From positions 3,496,001 to 3,560,000 of the forward strand of contig NZ_CP051428.1 in the NCBI RefSeq assembly GCF_012676905.1: a stretch of 64,000 nt of DNA. Direction: 5' to 3'. The stretch is from Paenibacillus albicereus. GTDB taxonomy: Bacteria > Bacillota > Bacilli > Paenibacillales > Paenibacillaceae. The notes under the pieces are model-generated. The model saw nothing but the letters and a program-made list of their open reading frames with translations, had not been told where the DNA came from and made no database searches. Positions 1 to 11,333 of the stretch are shown piece after piece (the stretch's first letter is position 1; the number at the start of each line of letters is the position of its first letter). A program made the position numbers and the translations under genes.

Positions 1-384
1 ATACTTCAGGCGGAGCGTCTCGTCCACCTCGATGCCGTCCTCGATCGGGAACGGAGGCGTCTTGGCCGCGTTCAGCACTTCGATCTCTGTGACGCGCACC
101 TCGATCTCGCCCGTTTCCAGGTTCGGATTGCGCGTCTCCGCGTCGCGCTCGACGACCTTGCCTTTGACGGCAAGCACGTACTCGCTGCGCGCGCGATCGG
201 CGACAGCCAGCGCATCGCCGGAGAAGTCCGGGTTGAAGACGATCTGCACGATGCCGGTGCGGTCGCGCAGGTCGATGAACAGCACGCCCCCGAGGTCGCG
301 GCGGCGCTGCACCCACCCTTTCAGTTCGACGGTCTTGCCTACGTCCGCCTTGCTCAAGCGTCCGCATTGAATGATGCTGCTCAT
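1..384 (-). CDS. aspS: Aspartyl-tRNA synthetase, N-terminal part (cut by window edge)
   Basis: Attaches aspartate to tRNA-Asp in the cytoplasm. The 128 codons in view give the N-terminal OB-fold anticodon-binding domain: it opens [16 protein letters not shown] and contains [20 protein letters not shown], the usual bacterial AspRS start, followed by the strand-rich stretch ending near [10 protein letters not shown]. The ATG at 384 has an AAGGAGTG ribosome-binding site that overlaps the end of hisS, only 5 nt separating the hisS stop from this start. The two therefore form a hisS-aspS operon under the upstream T-box. The catalytic class II core lies beyond the left edge. Confidence 0.95.
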   Translation of the reverse strand, partial: MSSIIQCGRLSKADVGKTVELKGWVQRRRDLGGVLFIDLRDRTGIVQIVFNPDFSGDALAVADRARSEYVLAVKGKVVERDAETRNPNLETGEIEVRVTEIEVLNAAKTPPFPIEDGIEVDETLRLKY

Positions 385-389
385 ATCCT

Positions 390-1661
390 TCACTCCTTGT
401 CGGTAGTTGGCTGTTCGTTGCGGATCGCAGCGGCCAGGCCGCTCAGGGGCACCATCCGCTGCTCGCCCGTATCCATCCGCTTGAGCGCGATCTGCCCTTG
501 CGCCAGCTCGTCGTCGCCGAGGATCGCCGTGAAGCGGGCGGCATAACGGTCGGCGGATTTCATTTGGGCTTTCATCTTGCGCCCTTGGTAGTCGCGATCC
601 GCCGACAATCCGGCGCCGCGCAGCGCATGCAGCTGCCGGGACACCTCGCGCTCGGCCGCCTCGCCGAGAGCGACCAGATAGACGTCGAGCGGCTGCGCCG
701 CCGAAGCCTCCTCCTGCTGATGCTCCAGGATGAGCACGGTGCGCTCGAGGCCGAGGCCGAAGCCGACGCCCGGCTGGTCCGGCCCGCCGATCTCGCCGAC
801 GAGGCCGTTGTAGCGCCCGCCGCCGCCGATCGTGTCGATCGCGCCGATGCCCTCCGCCTTGAATTCGAAAGCGGTGTGCGTGTAGTAATCCAAGCCGCGC
901 ACGAGGCGAGGGTTGATTTCATACGGGATGCCCATGTCGTCGAGGGCGGCTTTCGCCTGGGCGAAGTGCTGCGCGCTCGCCTCGTCGAGGCTGTCGAGAA
1001 TCGACGGCGCGCCTTCGAAGTGCTCCTGGTCGACCTTGCAGTCCAGCACGCGCAGCGGATTGCGGTCCATGCGCGACTGGCAGTCCTTGCAAAGCAGCTG
1101 CCGCTTCGGCTCGAGGAAGTCGAGCAGCTTGGAGCGGAATTGCGCCCGCACCTCCGGCGTGCCGACGGAATTGATCTCGACGCGCACGCCGCGCAGCCCG
1201 ACCTCCGTGTAGAACGTGTAGCCGAGCGCGATCACCTCGGCGTCAAGCGCGGGGTCCGCCGAGCCGAGCGCTTCCACGCCGAACTGATGGAACTGGCGGT
1301 AGCGTCCCGCCTGCTGGCGCTCGTAGCGGAACATCGGCCCGATGTAGTACAGCTTGGTCAGATCCGGCTCGCCGTACAGCTTGTTCTCCACGTAGGCGCG
1401 CACGACGCCCGCCGTCCCCTCCGGCCGCAGCGTCAGGCTGCGGCTGCCGCGGTCCTCGAACGTATACATTTCCTTCTCGACGATGTCCGTCGTCTCGCCG
1501 ACGCCGCGGCGGAACAGATCCGTCGACTCGAACATCGGCGTGCGGATTTCCCTGAAGTTGAAGCGTCGGCAGATTTCCCGCGCCTTCGCCTCTACGAGCT
1601 GCCAGCGCTCGACCGCTCCGGGCAGCAAATCCTGAGTGCCCGGCATTTTTTGAAACCTCAT
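390..1661 (-). CDS. hisS: Histidyl-tRNA synthetase
   Basis: Class II synthetase charging tRNA-His. The protein starts [15 protein letters not shown] and is 423 aa, the normal length for bacterial HisRS. Visible class signatures are [17 protein letters not shown] (motif 2 approach), [20 protein letters not shown], the histidine-A box [15 protein letters not shown] and the motif 3 region [15 protein letters not shown] with [10 protein letters not shown]. The C-terminal 90 residues are the anticodon-binding domain. The frame is open upstream of 1661, but the ATG at 1661 is chosen because AGGAGGGG lies just before it and the upstream residues belong to the T-box leader. It is followed after 5 nt by aspS and is probably regulated by uncharged tRNA through the leader. 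Confidence 0.96.
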   Translation of the reverse strand: MRFQKMPGTQDLLPGAVERWQLVEAKAREICRRFNFREIRTPMFESTDLFRRGVGETTDIVEKEMYTFEDRGSRSLTLRPEGTAGVVRAYVENKLYGEPDLTKLYYIGPMFRYERQQAGRYRQFHQFGVEALGSADPALDAEVIALGYTFYTEVGLRGVRVEINSVGTPEVRAQFRSKLLDFLEPKRQLLCKDCQSRMDRNPLRVLDCKVDQEHFEGAPSILDSLDEASAQHFAQAKAALDDMGIPYEINPRLVRGLDYYTHTAFEFKAEGIGAIDTIGGGGRYNGLVGEIGGPDQPGVGFGLGLERTVLILEHQQEEASAAQPLDVYLVALGEAAEREVSRQLHALRGAGLSADRDYQGRKMKAQMKSADRYAARFTAILGDDELAQGQIALKRMDTGEQRMVPLSGLAAAIRNEQPTTDKE

Positions 1662-1708
1662 GCATGCCCCTCCTGTCTCTATTTCCTCGCATCGCCCGGG
1701 CGGGCGGA

Positions 1709-2009
1709 AAACAGCAAAAAGGCTCCCGTCCGCCGGCGACGACATGTCGCCAGGGACGAGAGCCATCGTTCATTCTCCCGTGGTGCCACCCTGATTCCGA
1801 ATGCGAAGGCTACTGCCAGCCCGCGCGTCCGCTCCGATGCGGTTAACGCCCGCCACACGCGATCAGCTACTTCGTTCCCGTTTCGCCGACCGTTCTCCGG
1901 GATGTCCTTCTTCCAGCCACCATAAGGACGCTTGCAGCCGAACGGCGTCCCTCTCTGCGTACGTGTGCTGAACTACTTGTTCCCATCATCGAAGCCATAT
2001 GAGTGAATT
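1709..2009 (-). promoter_or_regulatory. T-box riboswitch leader of hisS-aspS
   Basis: On the minus strand the leader contains the T-box core AGGGTGGCACCACGGG (1777-1792), which base-pairs with the acceptor end of uncharged tRNA. It is followed by a terminator whose stem arms are GGCTCTCGTCC and GGACGGGAGCC with a T-run (about 1706-1763). Upstream are an AAGTAGTT stretch, an AGAGAG stretch and a GGTGG element typical of Stem I. A CAT (His) triplet at 1902-1904 is in a suitable region for the specifier, but I could not fold the RNA to prove it. It should allow read-through into hisS-aspS when tRNA-His is uncharged. Confidence 0.9.
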
Positions 2010-2015
2010 TCCACC

Positions 2016-2044
2016 ATTCTACCGCGCTGCAGGGATCAAGTCAA
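2016..2044 (-). promoter_or_regulatory. SigA-type promoter of the T-box leader
   Basis: TTGACT (2039-2044) and TAGAAT (2016-2021) are separated by 17 nt on the minus strand, close to the SigA consensus. Initiation near 2009 would give a leader of about 300 nt ending at the T-box terminator. Confidence 0.8.
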
Positions 2045-2053
2045 GAATCCGGC

Positions 2054-2083
2054 AAAAAAAGGACCCGGAGCGGCAGCTCCGGG
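2054..2083 (-). terminator. Rho-independent terminator after the small gene at 2181-2357
   Basis: The minus strand reads CCCGGAGC-TGCC-GCTCCGGG followed by TCC and seven T. It ends the transcript coming from rel-dtd and isolates the hisS promoter. Confidence 0.8.
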
Positions 2084-2180
2084 CAACAGGTCAACCTATT
2101 AAAAAGGGGGTCGAGGTTCAGTATAGCCCTCTTATGTTAAGGCAGCGTTCCGGTCGGATTACAATTCGATGACAAAACGG

Positions 2181-2357
2181 TCAGGGGCGCTCGGGCTCAG
2201 GCTGCTTGCGCGCCGGAGCCGGAGCCGAGCAGGCCCAGTCCTCCGCGAACTCGAGATCCTCCTCGAGATCCTCCAGCAGCAGCGCCTCGCGCCGCTCGGC
2301 CTGCAGCAGCCGGCGTCCCGCTCCATCCAGCATGAGCTGCTTGCGTCCTATTCGCAT
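2181..2357 (-). CDS. Small hypothetical protein, 58 aa
   Basis: I do not recognise a family. The ATG at 2357 is preferred because GAAAGGAAG lies 9 nt upstream; a GTG at 2366 is in frame but sits too close to that site. The product starts MRIGRKQLMLDGAGRR, has a Leu/Glu-rich middle (LLLEDLEEDLEF) likely to form an acidic helix, and ends in a Pro/Lys/Arg tail. It lies between dtd and the hisS promoter in the same direction as dtd and is followed by a clear terminator, so it may be the last gene of the rel-dtd unit. Chance coding in this GC-rich DNA is possible. Confidence 0.5.
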   Translation of the reverse strand: MRIGRKQLMLDGAGRRLLQAERREALLLEDLEEDLEFAEDWACSAPAPARKQPEPERP

Positions 2358-2469
2358 GACATGCACTTCCTTTCGAAAATTGAGCCACGGATGCCGCGAA
2401 CCATTTCGATAAGTAGTGTTGCCACGCCCGGCCGGACTTAATCCTGCTCGCCGGCCGCGCGAACCGCCT

Positions 2470-2913
<444 letters not shown>

Positions 2914-2929
2914 GTGATGCCGCCTCCTC

Positions 2930-5107
<2,178 letters not shown>

Positions 5108-5181
5108 GAAACGTCCCTTTCTGAGTGTCAGGATTCGACTCCAGCCGTGTCCCCGTACCTATGAAAATTGGTTTAACTCTT

Positions 5182-5211
5182 ATTATGCCCCCATCATGCG
5201 TTGCCCGTCAA
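5182..5211 (-). promoter_or_regulatory. Candidate SigA promoter for rel-dtd
   Basis: Minus strand TTGACG (5206-5211), an 18-nt spacer and CATAAT (5182-5187), about 75 nt upstream of the rel start. It lies between rel and the tandem repeats, so rel does not need read-through from apt. Confidence 0.6.
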
Positions 5212-5282
5212 CTCGCTTGCCGCCTGACGCTTTTCGACATTCGCGGACAGCTGTCGCCCTCCCGCTCCTGTCTGCTCAAGAT

Positions 5283-5519
5283 ACCGAAACCGACTCCCGC
5301 TTCGCGCACGATTGATACCGAAACCAATTCCCGCTTCGCGCACCACTGGTACCGATACCGATTCCCGCTTCGCGCAACGACTGGTACCGAAACCGACTCC
5401 CGCTTCGCGCAACGACTGGTACCGAAACCGATTCCCGCTTCGCGCACGATTGATATCGAAACCGATTCCCGCTTCGCGCACGACTGGTACCGAAACCGAT
5501 TCCCGCTTCGCGCAACGGG
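5283..5519. repeat. Tandem repeat, 34-35 bp x 7
   Basis: Seven head-to-tail copies of a unit beginning ACCGAAACCGATTCCCGC and ending GCGCACGA(C/T)TG(G/A)T. Copies differ by a few substitutions and by one inserted A (CGCACGA versus CGCAACGA), which gives the 34/35-bp alternation. The last copy degrades into GGGGACTCG. There are no unique spacers between units. Confidence 0.9.
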
Positions 5520-5704
5520 GACTCGTTCCGATCTCCCTGGAGCCCAGATTCCTTTGATTATTCTACTCAAAGAGGAAGGAATCCGGCCTCCAAGGGAACC
5601 GCTGCCGCTTCTCCACGAGCCCCCGTCCGCTTCGCTCCCCGGTTTCAACATACGCTCAATACTCCTAACGGTCGCCGATTTTCATCCGACTTCGTGCACA
5701 AATG

Positions 5705-6252
5705 ACGGTAGTCCCGACCCCTTCGCTCATGCCCTTCGGCCGCTCGGAACCTCATGACGGTAGTCCCGACCCCTTCGCTCATGCCCTTCGGCCGCTCGGA
5801 ACCTCATGACGGTAGCCCCGACCCCTTCGCTCATGCCCTTCGGCCGCTCGGAACCTCACGACGGTAGTCCCGACCCCTTCGCTCATGCCCTTCGGTCGCT
5901 CGGAACCTCATGACGGTAGTCCCGACCCCTTCGCTCATGCCCTTCGGCCGCTCGGAACCTCATGACGGTAGCCCCGCCCCCTTCGCTCATGCCCTTCGGC
6001 CGCTCGGAACCTCATGACGGTAGTCCCGACCCCTTCATTCATGCCCCTCGATCGCTCGGAACCTCATGACGGTAGCCCCGACCCCTTCGCTCATGCCCTT
6101 CGGTCGCTCGGAACCTCATGACGGTAGTCCCGACCCCTTCGCTCATGGCCTTCGGCCGCTCGGAACCTCATGACGGTAGCCCCGACCCCTTCGCTCATGC
6201 CCTTCGGCCGCTCGGAACCTCATGACGGTAGTCCCGACCCCTTCGCTCAACC
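5705..6252. repeat. Minisatellite, 52 bp x about 10.5
   Basis: Units start every 52 bp at 5705, 5757, 5809, 5861, 5913, 5965, 6017, 6069, 6121, 6173 and 6225 (the last partial). Each opens ACGGTAGTCCCGACCCCTTC and ends GCTCGGAACCTCATG. Variation is confined to a few positions (TAGTCCCGAC or TAGCCCCGAC; CGGCCGCT or CGGTCGCT), so the array expanded recently or is kept uniform. The unit sequence is unrelated to the 34-bp array 200 bp away. Confidence 0.95.
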
Positions 6253-6404
6253 TGATTGGTTGCTTGAAAACTCATCCAGGCAGCGCGGATCGCCTACGTA
6301 TTGCATTGTCTCCTTAGACGATAAGGGTAACGGACCGAAGCGAGCCGTTGCCAATCGCCAAATCGGCGGCGGTCCGCTTCTCGGACTACTCGCGGAGAAA
6401 CAGC

Positions 6405-6432
6405 AAAAAGGCCGGGGATCGCCCCCCCGGCC
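6405..6432 (-). terminator. Rho-independent terminator of apt
   Basis: Minus strand GGCCGGGGG-GCGAT-CCCCGGCC followed by TTTTT, 22 nt after the apt stop codon. Confidence 0.85.
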
Positions 6433-6454
6433 GTCATTATTTCCTGAGAAATAA

Positions 6455-6973
6455 TTAATATTGGATGAGCGAGAAGACGTCCGTTCCGTCCAGCTTCTCG
6501 CGTCCGTTCAAGTACGTGAGCTCGATCAGGAACGAAGCCCCTACGACTTCGCCGCCGACCTGGCGGATCAAGTCCATCGTCGTCGCGATCGTACCGCCGG
6601 TCGCCAGCAGGTCGTCGGCAATCAGCACGCGCTGACCCGGCGCAATCGCATCCTTGTGGATCGCCAGCTTGTCCTTGCCGTATTCCAGGTCATAGGAGGC
6701 CTCGACGGTCTCACCCGGCAGCTTGCCGCTCTTGCGGATCGGCACGAAGCCGACGCCGAGCGCCAGCGCCAGCGGAGCGCCGATGACGAAGCCGCGCGCC
6801 TCCGGTCCGGCGATCAGGTCGATCTGCTTGTCTTTGAGCGCGGCCTTCATCTCCTCGATGGCCGCACGGTAGGCTTGGCCGTCGCCCAGCAGCGTCGTGA
6901 TGTCCTTGAACCGGATGCCTGGCTGAGGGAAGTCCTCGATGACGCGGATATAGTCTTTGTAATTCATGTTCAT
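6455..6973 (-). CDS. apt: Adenine phosphoribosyltransferase
   Basis: Purine salvage enzyme: adenine + PRPP gives AMP + pyrophosphate. At 172 aa it has the family length. The PRPP-binding loop [13 protein letters not shown] is near residues 117-129, and [15 protein letters not shown], a family signature, lies near residue 58. The chosen ATG follows AAAAGGAGATCA; a second in-frame ATG two codons later (MNYKDYI) is also possible. It lies 15 nt downstream of recJ, so the two are probably one transcript, ended by the terminator at 6405-6432. Confidence 0.95.
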   Translation of the reverse strand: MNMNYKDYIRVIEDFPQPGIRFKDITTLLGDGQAYRAAIEEMKAALKDKQIDLIAGPEARGFVIGAPLALALGVGFVPIRKSGKLPGETVEASYDLEYGKDKLAIHKDAIAPGQRVLIADDLLATGGTIATTMDLIRQVGGEVVGASFLIELTYLNGREKLDGTDVFSLIQY

Positions 6974-6988
6974 TGATCTCCTTTTTAT

Positions 6989-9436
6989 TCAACTCAAACT
7001 AGGTTCGGCTTGACGCTCCGGATGGAGCTGCGCCAGCCAGGCGCTTATCGCCTCCGGACGGTCCTGCAGAAGCGCGGCCAGCCGGGCCTCTTCGCGCGCC
7101 GCCTTCCAGGAGGGCGATTCGGCCAGCTCCCGGCGGCCGGGGGAGGGCTCCAGCGCCAGCGCGCCGCCCTCTTCCCGAAGGAAGCCGAGCTCCATGAAGA
7201 CGGCCAGCGCAAGCTCCGCCGCAGGAAGCGGGCAGCCCGCTTGCATCGCCAGCTGCCGGGACGCCTCGCTGCGGCTGCCCGGGAGCGGCGCGAGCCGCCG
7301 CAGCCGTGCGTAGAGCTGCCCCATCCGCTCCCGTTCGGTCCAGTCTGCGCCCGCAGACGCCTGCCTTGGATAGAGCAGATGGAGGGCAGCGATTCCCGGC
7401 GTAAGGCGAAGGCCGGCTTCCAGCTCCGCCCACGAGGACGGCGCCTCCAGCAGCGCCAGCTCGCGGCAGCCGAAGCCTTCCGCCGGCAGCTCGGCCGGGC
7501 TGTAGCAGCGGAATCCTCCTGCCTCGCCGGCTCCCGCAGCGGCGGTCTCTTGCCGCGCAGGGCCTTGCAGCCTGGCAGGCGAAGCGACGGCCGCTCCAGC
7601 TTTCCCTTCGCGGAGCAAGCGTTCCCTCAGCCGGACGAGGAGCGCCAGCGGATCTCGGGTTCCCCGATGATCGAATACCCGCGGCTGCCGGACCGCCAAG
7701 TCCCGAATCATGAGCTGAGGGCGTTTTCGGCCGTTCCACTCGTTGATGCTCAGCTCTCCAACAATGTCGGCCGACGGGCTGCCTGCCAGCAGCTCCGCCA
7801 GGCCTCCCAGGCCGAAGCCGATCGCATCCAGCGCGCCGGCTCCCGACGTGCCGAGCGACAGCTTGAGATGGGACTGGTCCTTGCCGATCGTCCGCAGCTC
7901 GGCGAGCCTGGATCCCTGCAGCAGCACCTTGGGCAGCGGGTTGCCGCTTCCGAAAGGCTCCAGCAGAGCCAGCTGCTGGATCGTCTGCAGCGACGCTTCC
8001 TCAGGCGAGCAGACGAGATCGATCTCGCTTACCGGCACATAGTCGTCCGGCTTCAGCTGCCGCGACGCCTCCAGGCAAAGCCCGCGCTCCAGCTGCGCGA
8101 GATGCTCGTGCTTCAGCGTCATGCCGGCGGCTGCCGCATGGCCGCCATAATGCTCCATCAGATGCTTGCTGGCGCTCAGCGCCTCATATAGGTCGAAGCC
8201 CGGGATGGACCGGGCCGAGCCCTTGCACAGTCCGGTCTCGGAATCGTGTCCGAGCAGCACCGCCGGGCGGAAATGCCGTTCCAGCAGCTTGGAGGCGACG
8301 ATGCCGATGACGCCAGGATTCCACCCCTGCCTCGCGAGCACGATGACGCCGGGATGGGGCTCTCCGGCCTCGTCGGCTCGCCGGCAGCGCTCCTGCCAGG
8401 CTTCCTCCGCCTCTTGCGCCATCTGCTCGACGATCGCGCGGCGGCGGACGTTCAGCTCGTCCAGCTCCCCGGCGAGGCCGGTTGCCTCGGACAAGTCCTG
8501 CGATATGAGCAGCCGCACCGCCGTATCGGCATGCTCCAGCCGGCCGGCCGCATTGATGCGAGGTCCCATCTGAAACCCGATATCGGACGCCGTCACCGAT
8601 TGGAGCGACGTCCCGCACGCTTCGGCCAGAGCTTGGAAGCCCGGCTTCGGCGCGCGGCGCATCGTTTCCAAGCCGAAGCGAACCAGGATGCGGTTCTCGT
8701 CCTCGAGCGGCATCAGGTCCGCGACCGTGCCGAGCGCCGCGATGTCGCTCCACTCCAGCGGCGGACGGCCGAGCAGCGCCTGCGCGAGCTTGAAGGCGAC
8801 GCCTGCCCCGGCAAGTCCCTTGAACGGGTACGGACAGCCTGGCTGCTTGGGATTGACGATCGCATCCGCCTCCGGCAGCACCTCGGGCGGCTCGTGGTGG
8901 TCCGTCACGATGACCGACAGGCCGAGGCTGCGGGCGCGCGCGATCGGCTCGACCGCGCTGATGCCGTTGTCGACCGTGAGGAGGAGCGAGAACCCCTGCT
9001 CGGCGGCACGTTCGACGGCCGGCACGTTCAACCCATAGCCTTCCTTCATGCGATGCGGAATATAATAGTCATGTCGGATGCCGAGCTCGCGGAGCAGGTA
9101 GAGCATGAGCGACGTCGAAGACACGCCGTCCGCGTCATAGTCGCCGTAGACGAGCACGCGCTCGTCGCGGGCGGCCGCCTCGCGGATCCGCTTCACGGCC
9201 GCATCCATGCCGAGCAGCCGGTAAGGATCATACAGCTCTTCCGCGCCGCCTCGCAAAAAACGTTCCGCCTCCTCCGGCGTCTCCTGGCCCCGAAGGACAA
9301 GCAGGCGCGCCGCCAGCGGAGACAGACGCAGCCGAGCCGCCAGCTCGGCCGCCTTTTGTTCGCCGGCTGCATCCAATTCGCGGATGCGCCAGCGGGTTTT
9401 GGACGGTATCACTCCCGTCACCAGCCTTTCCAGCAA
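6989..9436 (-). CDS. recJ: Single-stranded-DNA-specific 5'-3' exonuclease RecJ
   Basis: Degrades single-stranded DNA 5' to 3' in recombination and mismatch repair. The 815-aa frame shows the DHH phosphoesterase motifs VYGDYDADGVSST (motif I), LLTVDNGIS and VTDHHEPPE (the DHH motif), then a DHHA1 domain with GGHAAAAGM, an OB-fold region and a long C-terminal extension (about residues 560-815), as in Firmicutes RecJ. The start is uncertain: the frame opens at a TTG directly after the upstream terminator, and GTG codons at residues 6 and 9 (the latter giving VIPSKTRWR) are also plausible. apt follows after 15 nt. Confidence 0.94.
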   Translation of the reverse strand: MLERLVTGVIPSKTRWRIRELDAAGEQKAAELAARLRLSPLAARLLVLRGQETPEEAERFLRGGAEELYDPYRLLGMDAAVKRIREAAARDERVLVYGDYDADGVSSTSLMLYLLRELGIRHDYYIPHRMKEGYGLNVPAVERAAEQGFSLLLTVDNGISAVEPIARARSLGLSVIVTDHHEPPEVLPEADAIVNPKQPGCPYPFKGLAGAGVAFKLAQALLGRPPLEWSDIAALGTVADLMPLEDENRILVRFGLETMRRAPKPGFQALAEACGTSLQSVTASDIGFQMGPRINAAGRLEHADTAVRLLISQDLSEATGLAGELDELNVRRRAIVEQMAQEAEEAWQERCRRADEAGEPHPGVIVLARQGWNPGVIGIVASKLLERHFRPAVLLGHDSETGLCKGSARSIPGFDLYEALSASKHLMEHYGGHAAAAGMTLKHEHLAQLERGLCLEASRQLKPDDYVPVSEIDLVCSPEEASLQTIQQLALLEPFGSGNPLPKVLLQGSRLAELRTIGKDQSHLKLSLGTSGAGALDAIGFGLGGLAELLAGSPSADIVGELSINEWNGRKRPQLMIRDLAVRQPRVFDHRGTRDPLALLVRLRERLLREGKAGAAVASPARLQGPARQETAAAGAGEAGGFRCYSPAELPAEGFGCRELALLEAPSSWAELEAGLRLTPGIAALHLLYPRQASAGADWTERERMGQLYARLRRLAPLPGSRSEASRQLAMQAGCPLPAAELALAVFMELGFLREEGGALALEPSPGRRELAESPSWKAAREEARLAALLQDRPEAISAWLAQLHPERQAEPSLS

Positions 9437-9463
9437 ACAAACGCTGCCGCTTAGCGGCAGCGT
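9436..9463 (-). terminator. Terminator between the cation-efflux gene and recJ
   Basis: Minus strand CGCTGCCGC-TAA-GCGGCAGCG followed by TTTGTTTG. It lies right on the recJ start, so recJ either uses read-through or a promoter inside the upstream gene. Confidence 0.7.
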
Positions 9464-9475
9464 CGACTCACCTGT

Positions 9476-10372
9476 TTATTGCAATAAGGTCGGCATATGC
9501 TCCTGGTTCGGATCATGGTTCGATTTGTAGGGGTAGCCGGGATTGTACGGCTCGACGCAGATCCGCACCTCGACGATCTGCAGGAAGCGCTTCTGCACGA
9601 GCGTCTTCACTCTCCTCGCGATCTCCGAGCCTTCCATGACCGAGATGCGGGGATTGACGCTGATGACGATATCCGCGACCAGCTTGCCCTCGTGATGGAG
9701 CGGCTGCGCGGCTTCGACCGTGACGACGCCGTCGATGCGCTGGATCAGCTCCATCAGACTGTTCGCCAAAGCTTCGTCCGCAGGCTGCGGCTCGACCCGC
9801 GGCCGTCCGGCCTGCATGATGAGGCCGTAGCCCTTGCAGACAAGGATGACGGCAATGAGCGCCGAAGCGAGCGGGTCCAGATAGAGCAGCCATTCGACGC
9901 CGCTCTCTCCTCCCGCCCAAGCCGCTCCCGCTCCGGCCGTCGCGGCGATGGAGGAGAGCCACTCGGTCGCCGGAGCCGTCCCGCGCAGCGCGAGCAGGCG
10001 GAGCAGCAGGCACGCCGGAACGACGAAGGCCGCCGGCCACTTCGGATACGTTTCGAGCGGAGCGAGCAGGTCCTGGGCTGCCAGCATCGCCAGCTCCAGC
10101 CCGATCAGCATGAGCAGGATCGAGAACAGATAGGCGGGCGCATGCTCGGCTCCGCCGAGCCATCGGCGGGAGCGGGCCGACCGCGCGTGACGCGAAGCCT
10201 CGCCGCTCGCCAAGTAGCTGCCGCACGCGTCCGCTGCCGAGCGGAAGGCGTCGGCGAGCACGGCAGAGCTGCCGAGCAGCGCACCCGACGCCCCTTTGGC
10301 AAGCGCCAGTCCGAAATGAACGGCAGTGCTCCTTTTGCCGGAGACGGCAAGGGGCTGTAGCTTGATGGCCAT
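9476..10372 (-). CDS. Cation diffusion facilitator family protein with altered metal site
   Basis: Membrane protein of 298 aa with about five to six hydrophobic segments and a C-terminal cytoplasmic domain (about residues 200-280, ending in MRICVEPYNPGYP-like sequence) that matches the CDF dimerisation domain. CDF proteins export Zn/Mn/Fe in exchange for protons. The second membrane segment reads SSAVLADAFRSAADACGSY, which corresponds to the family motif ADAxHSxxD but has Arg in place of the usual His. The TM5 motif is also poor (LDPLASALIAV). The ATG has AGGAGG 8 nt upstream. It lies between secF and recJ in the same direction. Transport activity should not be assumed. Confidence 0.8.
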   Translation of the reverse strand: MAIKLQPLAVSGKRSTAVHFGLALAKGASGALLGSSAVLADAFRSAADACGSYLASGEASRHARSARSRRWLGGAEHAPAYLFSILLMLIGLELAMLAAQDLLAPLETYPKWPAAFVVPACLLLRLLALRGTAPATEWLSSIAATAGAGAAWAGGESGVEWLLYLDPLASALIAVILVCKGYGLIMQAGRPRVEPQPADEALANSLMELIQRIDGVVTVEAAQPLHHEGKLVADIVISVNPRISVMEGSEIARRVKTLVQKRFLQIVEVRICVEPYNPGYPYKSNHDPNQEHMPTLLQ

Positions 10373-10388
10373 CGGAGGCGCCTCCTGA

Positions 10389-11333
10389 CTATGAAGCGGC
10401 TTGGTTGCCCGCAGGCGCCTGCTTCGGCTTGGACTTGGACTTCATGAGCAGCCACAGCGGGCTCGCGATGAAGATGGAGGAGTAAGCGCCGCAGAACAGG
10501 CCGATCAGGATCGCCAGCGAGAACAGCCGGATCGACTCGCTGCCGAGAACGAACAGCGCGGCGGCTGCGAACAGCACCGTCACGGCCGTATTGATCGAGC
10601 GGGTCATCGTCTGCCAGACGCTGTCGTTGACGAGCTTGCGCAGGTCCGCGGGCGACTTGATCTTGGCGAAGCGCAGGTTCTCGCGTATCCGGTCGAAGAT
10701 GACGATCGTGTCGTTGATGGAATAGCCGATGATCGTCAGGATCGCCACGATGAACGGCAGGTTCACCTCGAGCCGGAACACGGAGAAGATGCTGATGACG
10801 AGAAACGCGTCATGCACGAGCGAGACGATGGCCGCGAGGCCGAAGCGCCACTCGAAGCGGATCGCCATATAGATGACGATGCCGATGCTCGCGACGATCA
10901 TCGCCTTGAGCGCGTTCCACTGCATCTCGCGCGCGATCTCGACGTCGACCGTATTGACCTCGACCGAGGCGGCCGGGTCGAACTTGGCCTTCAGGTCGGT
11001 CTTGAGCTTGTTCTCCTGGTCCTGGGAGAGCACCTCGTCGAAGCGGATCGTCATGCGGTCCTGACCGAAGCTCGGCGCATTGTGCTTGCCGTAGCCGCCG
11101 TCGGTCAGGAACGTCTCGACCTCGGCGCGCTGGCTTTCGAGGTTTTTGGACGATTGCACGTCGACGCTCGAGCCGGAGCTGAAGTCGACGCCGTAGTTCA
11201 GGCCCAGAGACGCGAGCGAGATGATGCCTCCAAGCGTGACGACGATGGCGAAGATATAGAAATACTTGCTGTATTTGACGAAATCGATTCTCGATTCCCT
11301 GAAGTTGCGCAGGTCCTTGTTTTTAGAGGGCAC
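10389..11333 (-). CDS. secF: Protein translocase subunit SecF
   Basis: Works with SecD in the membrane to drive late steps of Sec-dependent export using the proton-motive force. It has one N-terminal TM segment, an extracytoplasmic P1-type domain, and five C-terminal TM segments with VDFSSGSSVDV early and ALKAMIVASIGIVIYMAI and YSINDTIVIFDRIREN later, all SecF hallmarks. The frame opens at a GTG at 11342 that touches the ribosome-binding site AAAGGAGA. The GTG at 11333 (VPSKNKDLRNF) is better spaced and is used here. It overlaps the end of secD, so the two are translationally coupled. Confidence 0.93.
   Translation of the reverse strand: MPSKNKDLRNFRESRIDFVKYSKYFYIFAIVVTLGGIISLASLGLNYGVDFSSGSSVDVQSSKNLESQRAEVETFLTDGGYGKHNAPSFGQDRMTIRFDEVLSQDQENKLKTDLKAKFDPAASVEVNTVDVEIAREMQWNALKAMIVASIGIVIYMAIRFEWRFGLAAIVSLVHDAFLVISIFSVFRLEVNLPFIVAILTIIGYSINDTIVIFDRIRENLRFAKIKSPADLRKLVNDSVWQTMTRSINTAVTVLFAAAALFVLGSESIRLFSLAILIGLFCGAYSSIFIASPLWLLMKSKSKPKQAPAGNQAAS

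Larger units (their letters stand above)
5108..6454. other. Non-coding 1.35-kb spacer between rel and apt
   Basis: No gene is supported here. The open frames present cross tandem repeats whose unit lengths (34-35 and 52 bp) are not multiples of three, so the reading frame changes in each unit and no protein repeat is kept. Apart from the rel promoter, the two repeat arrays and the apt terminator, the stretches 5520-5700 and 6253-6400 hold nothing I recognise. Confidence 0.75.

Noticed and set aside
498-1925. Long plus-strand open frame of 475 codons opposite hisS
   Set aside because: Mirror of hisS in GC-rich DNA; composition Arg/Ala/Leu-rich, no family features.
5125-5757. Open frames across the 34-bp repeats
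   Set aside because: Unit length is not a multiple of three and no ribosome-binding sites; repeats are not coding.
5705-6252. CRISPR array
   Set aside because: Units are contiguous, with no unique spacers and no cas genes.
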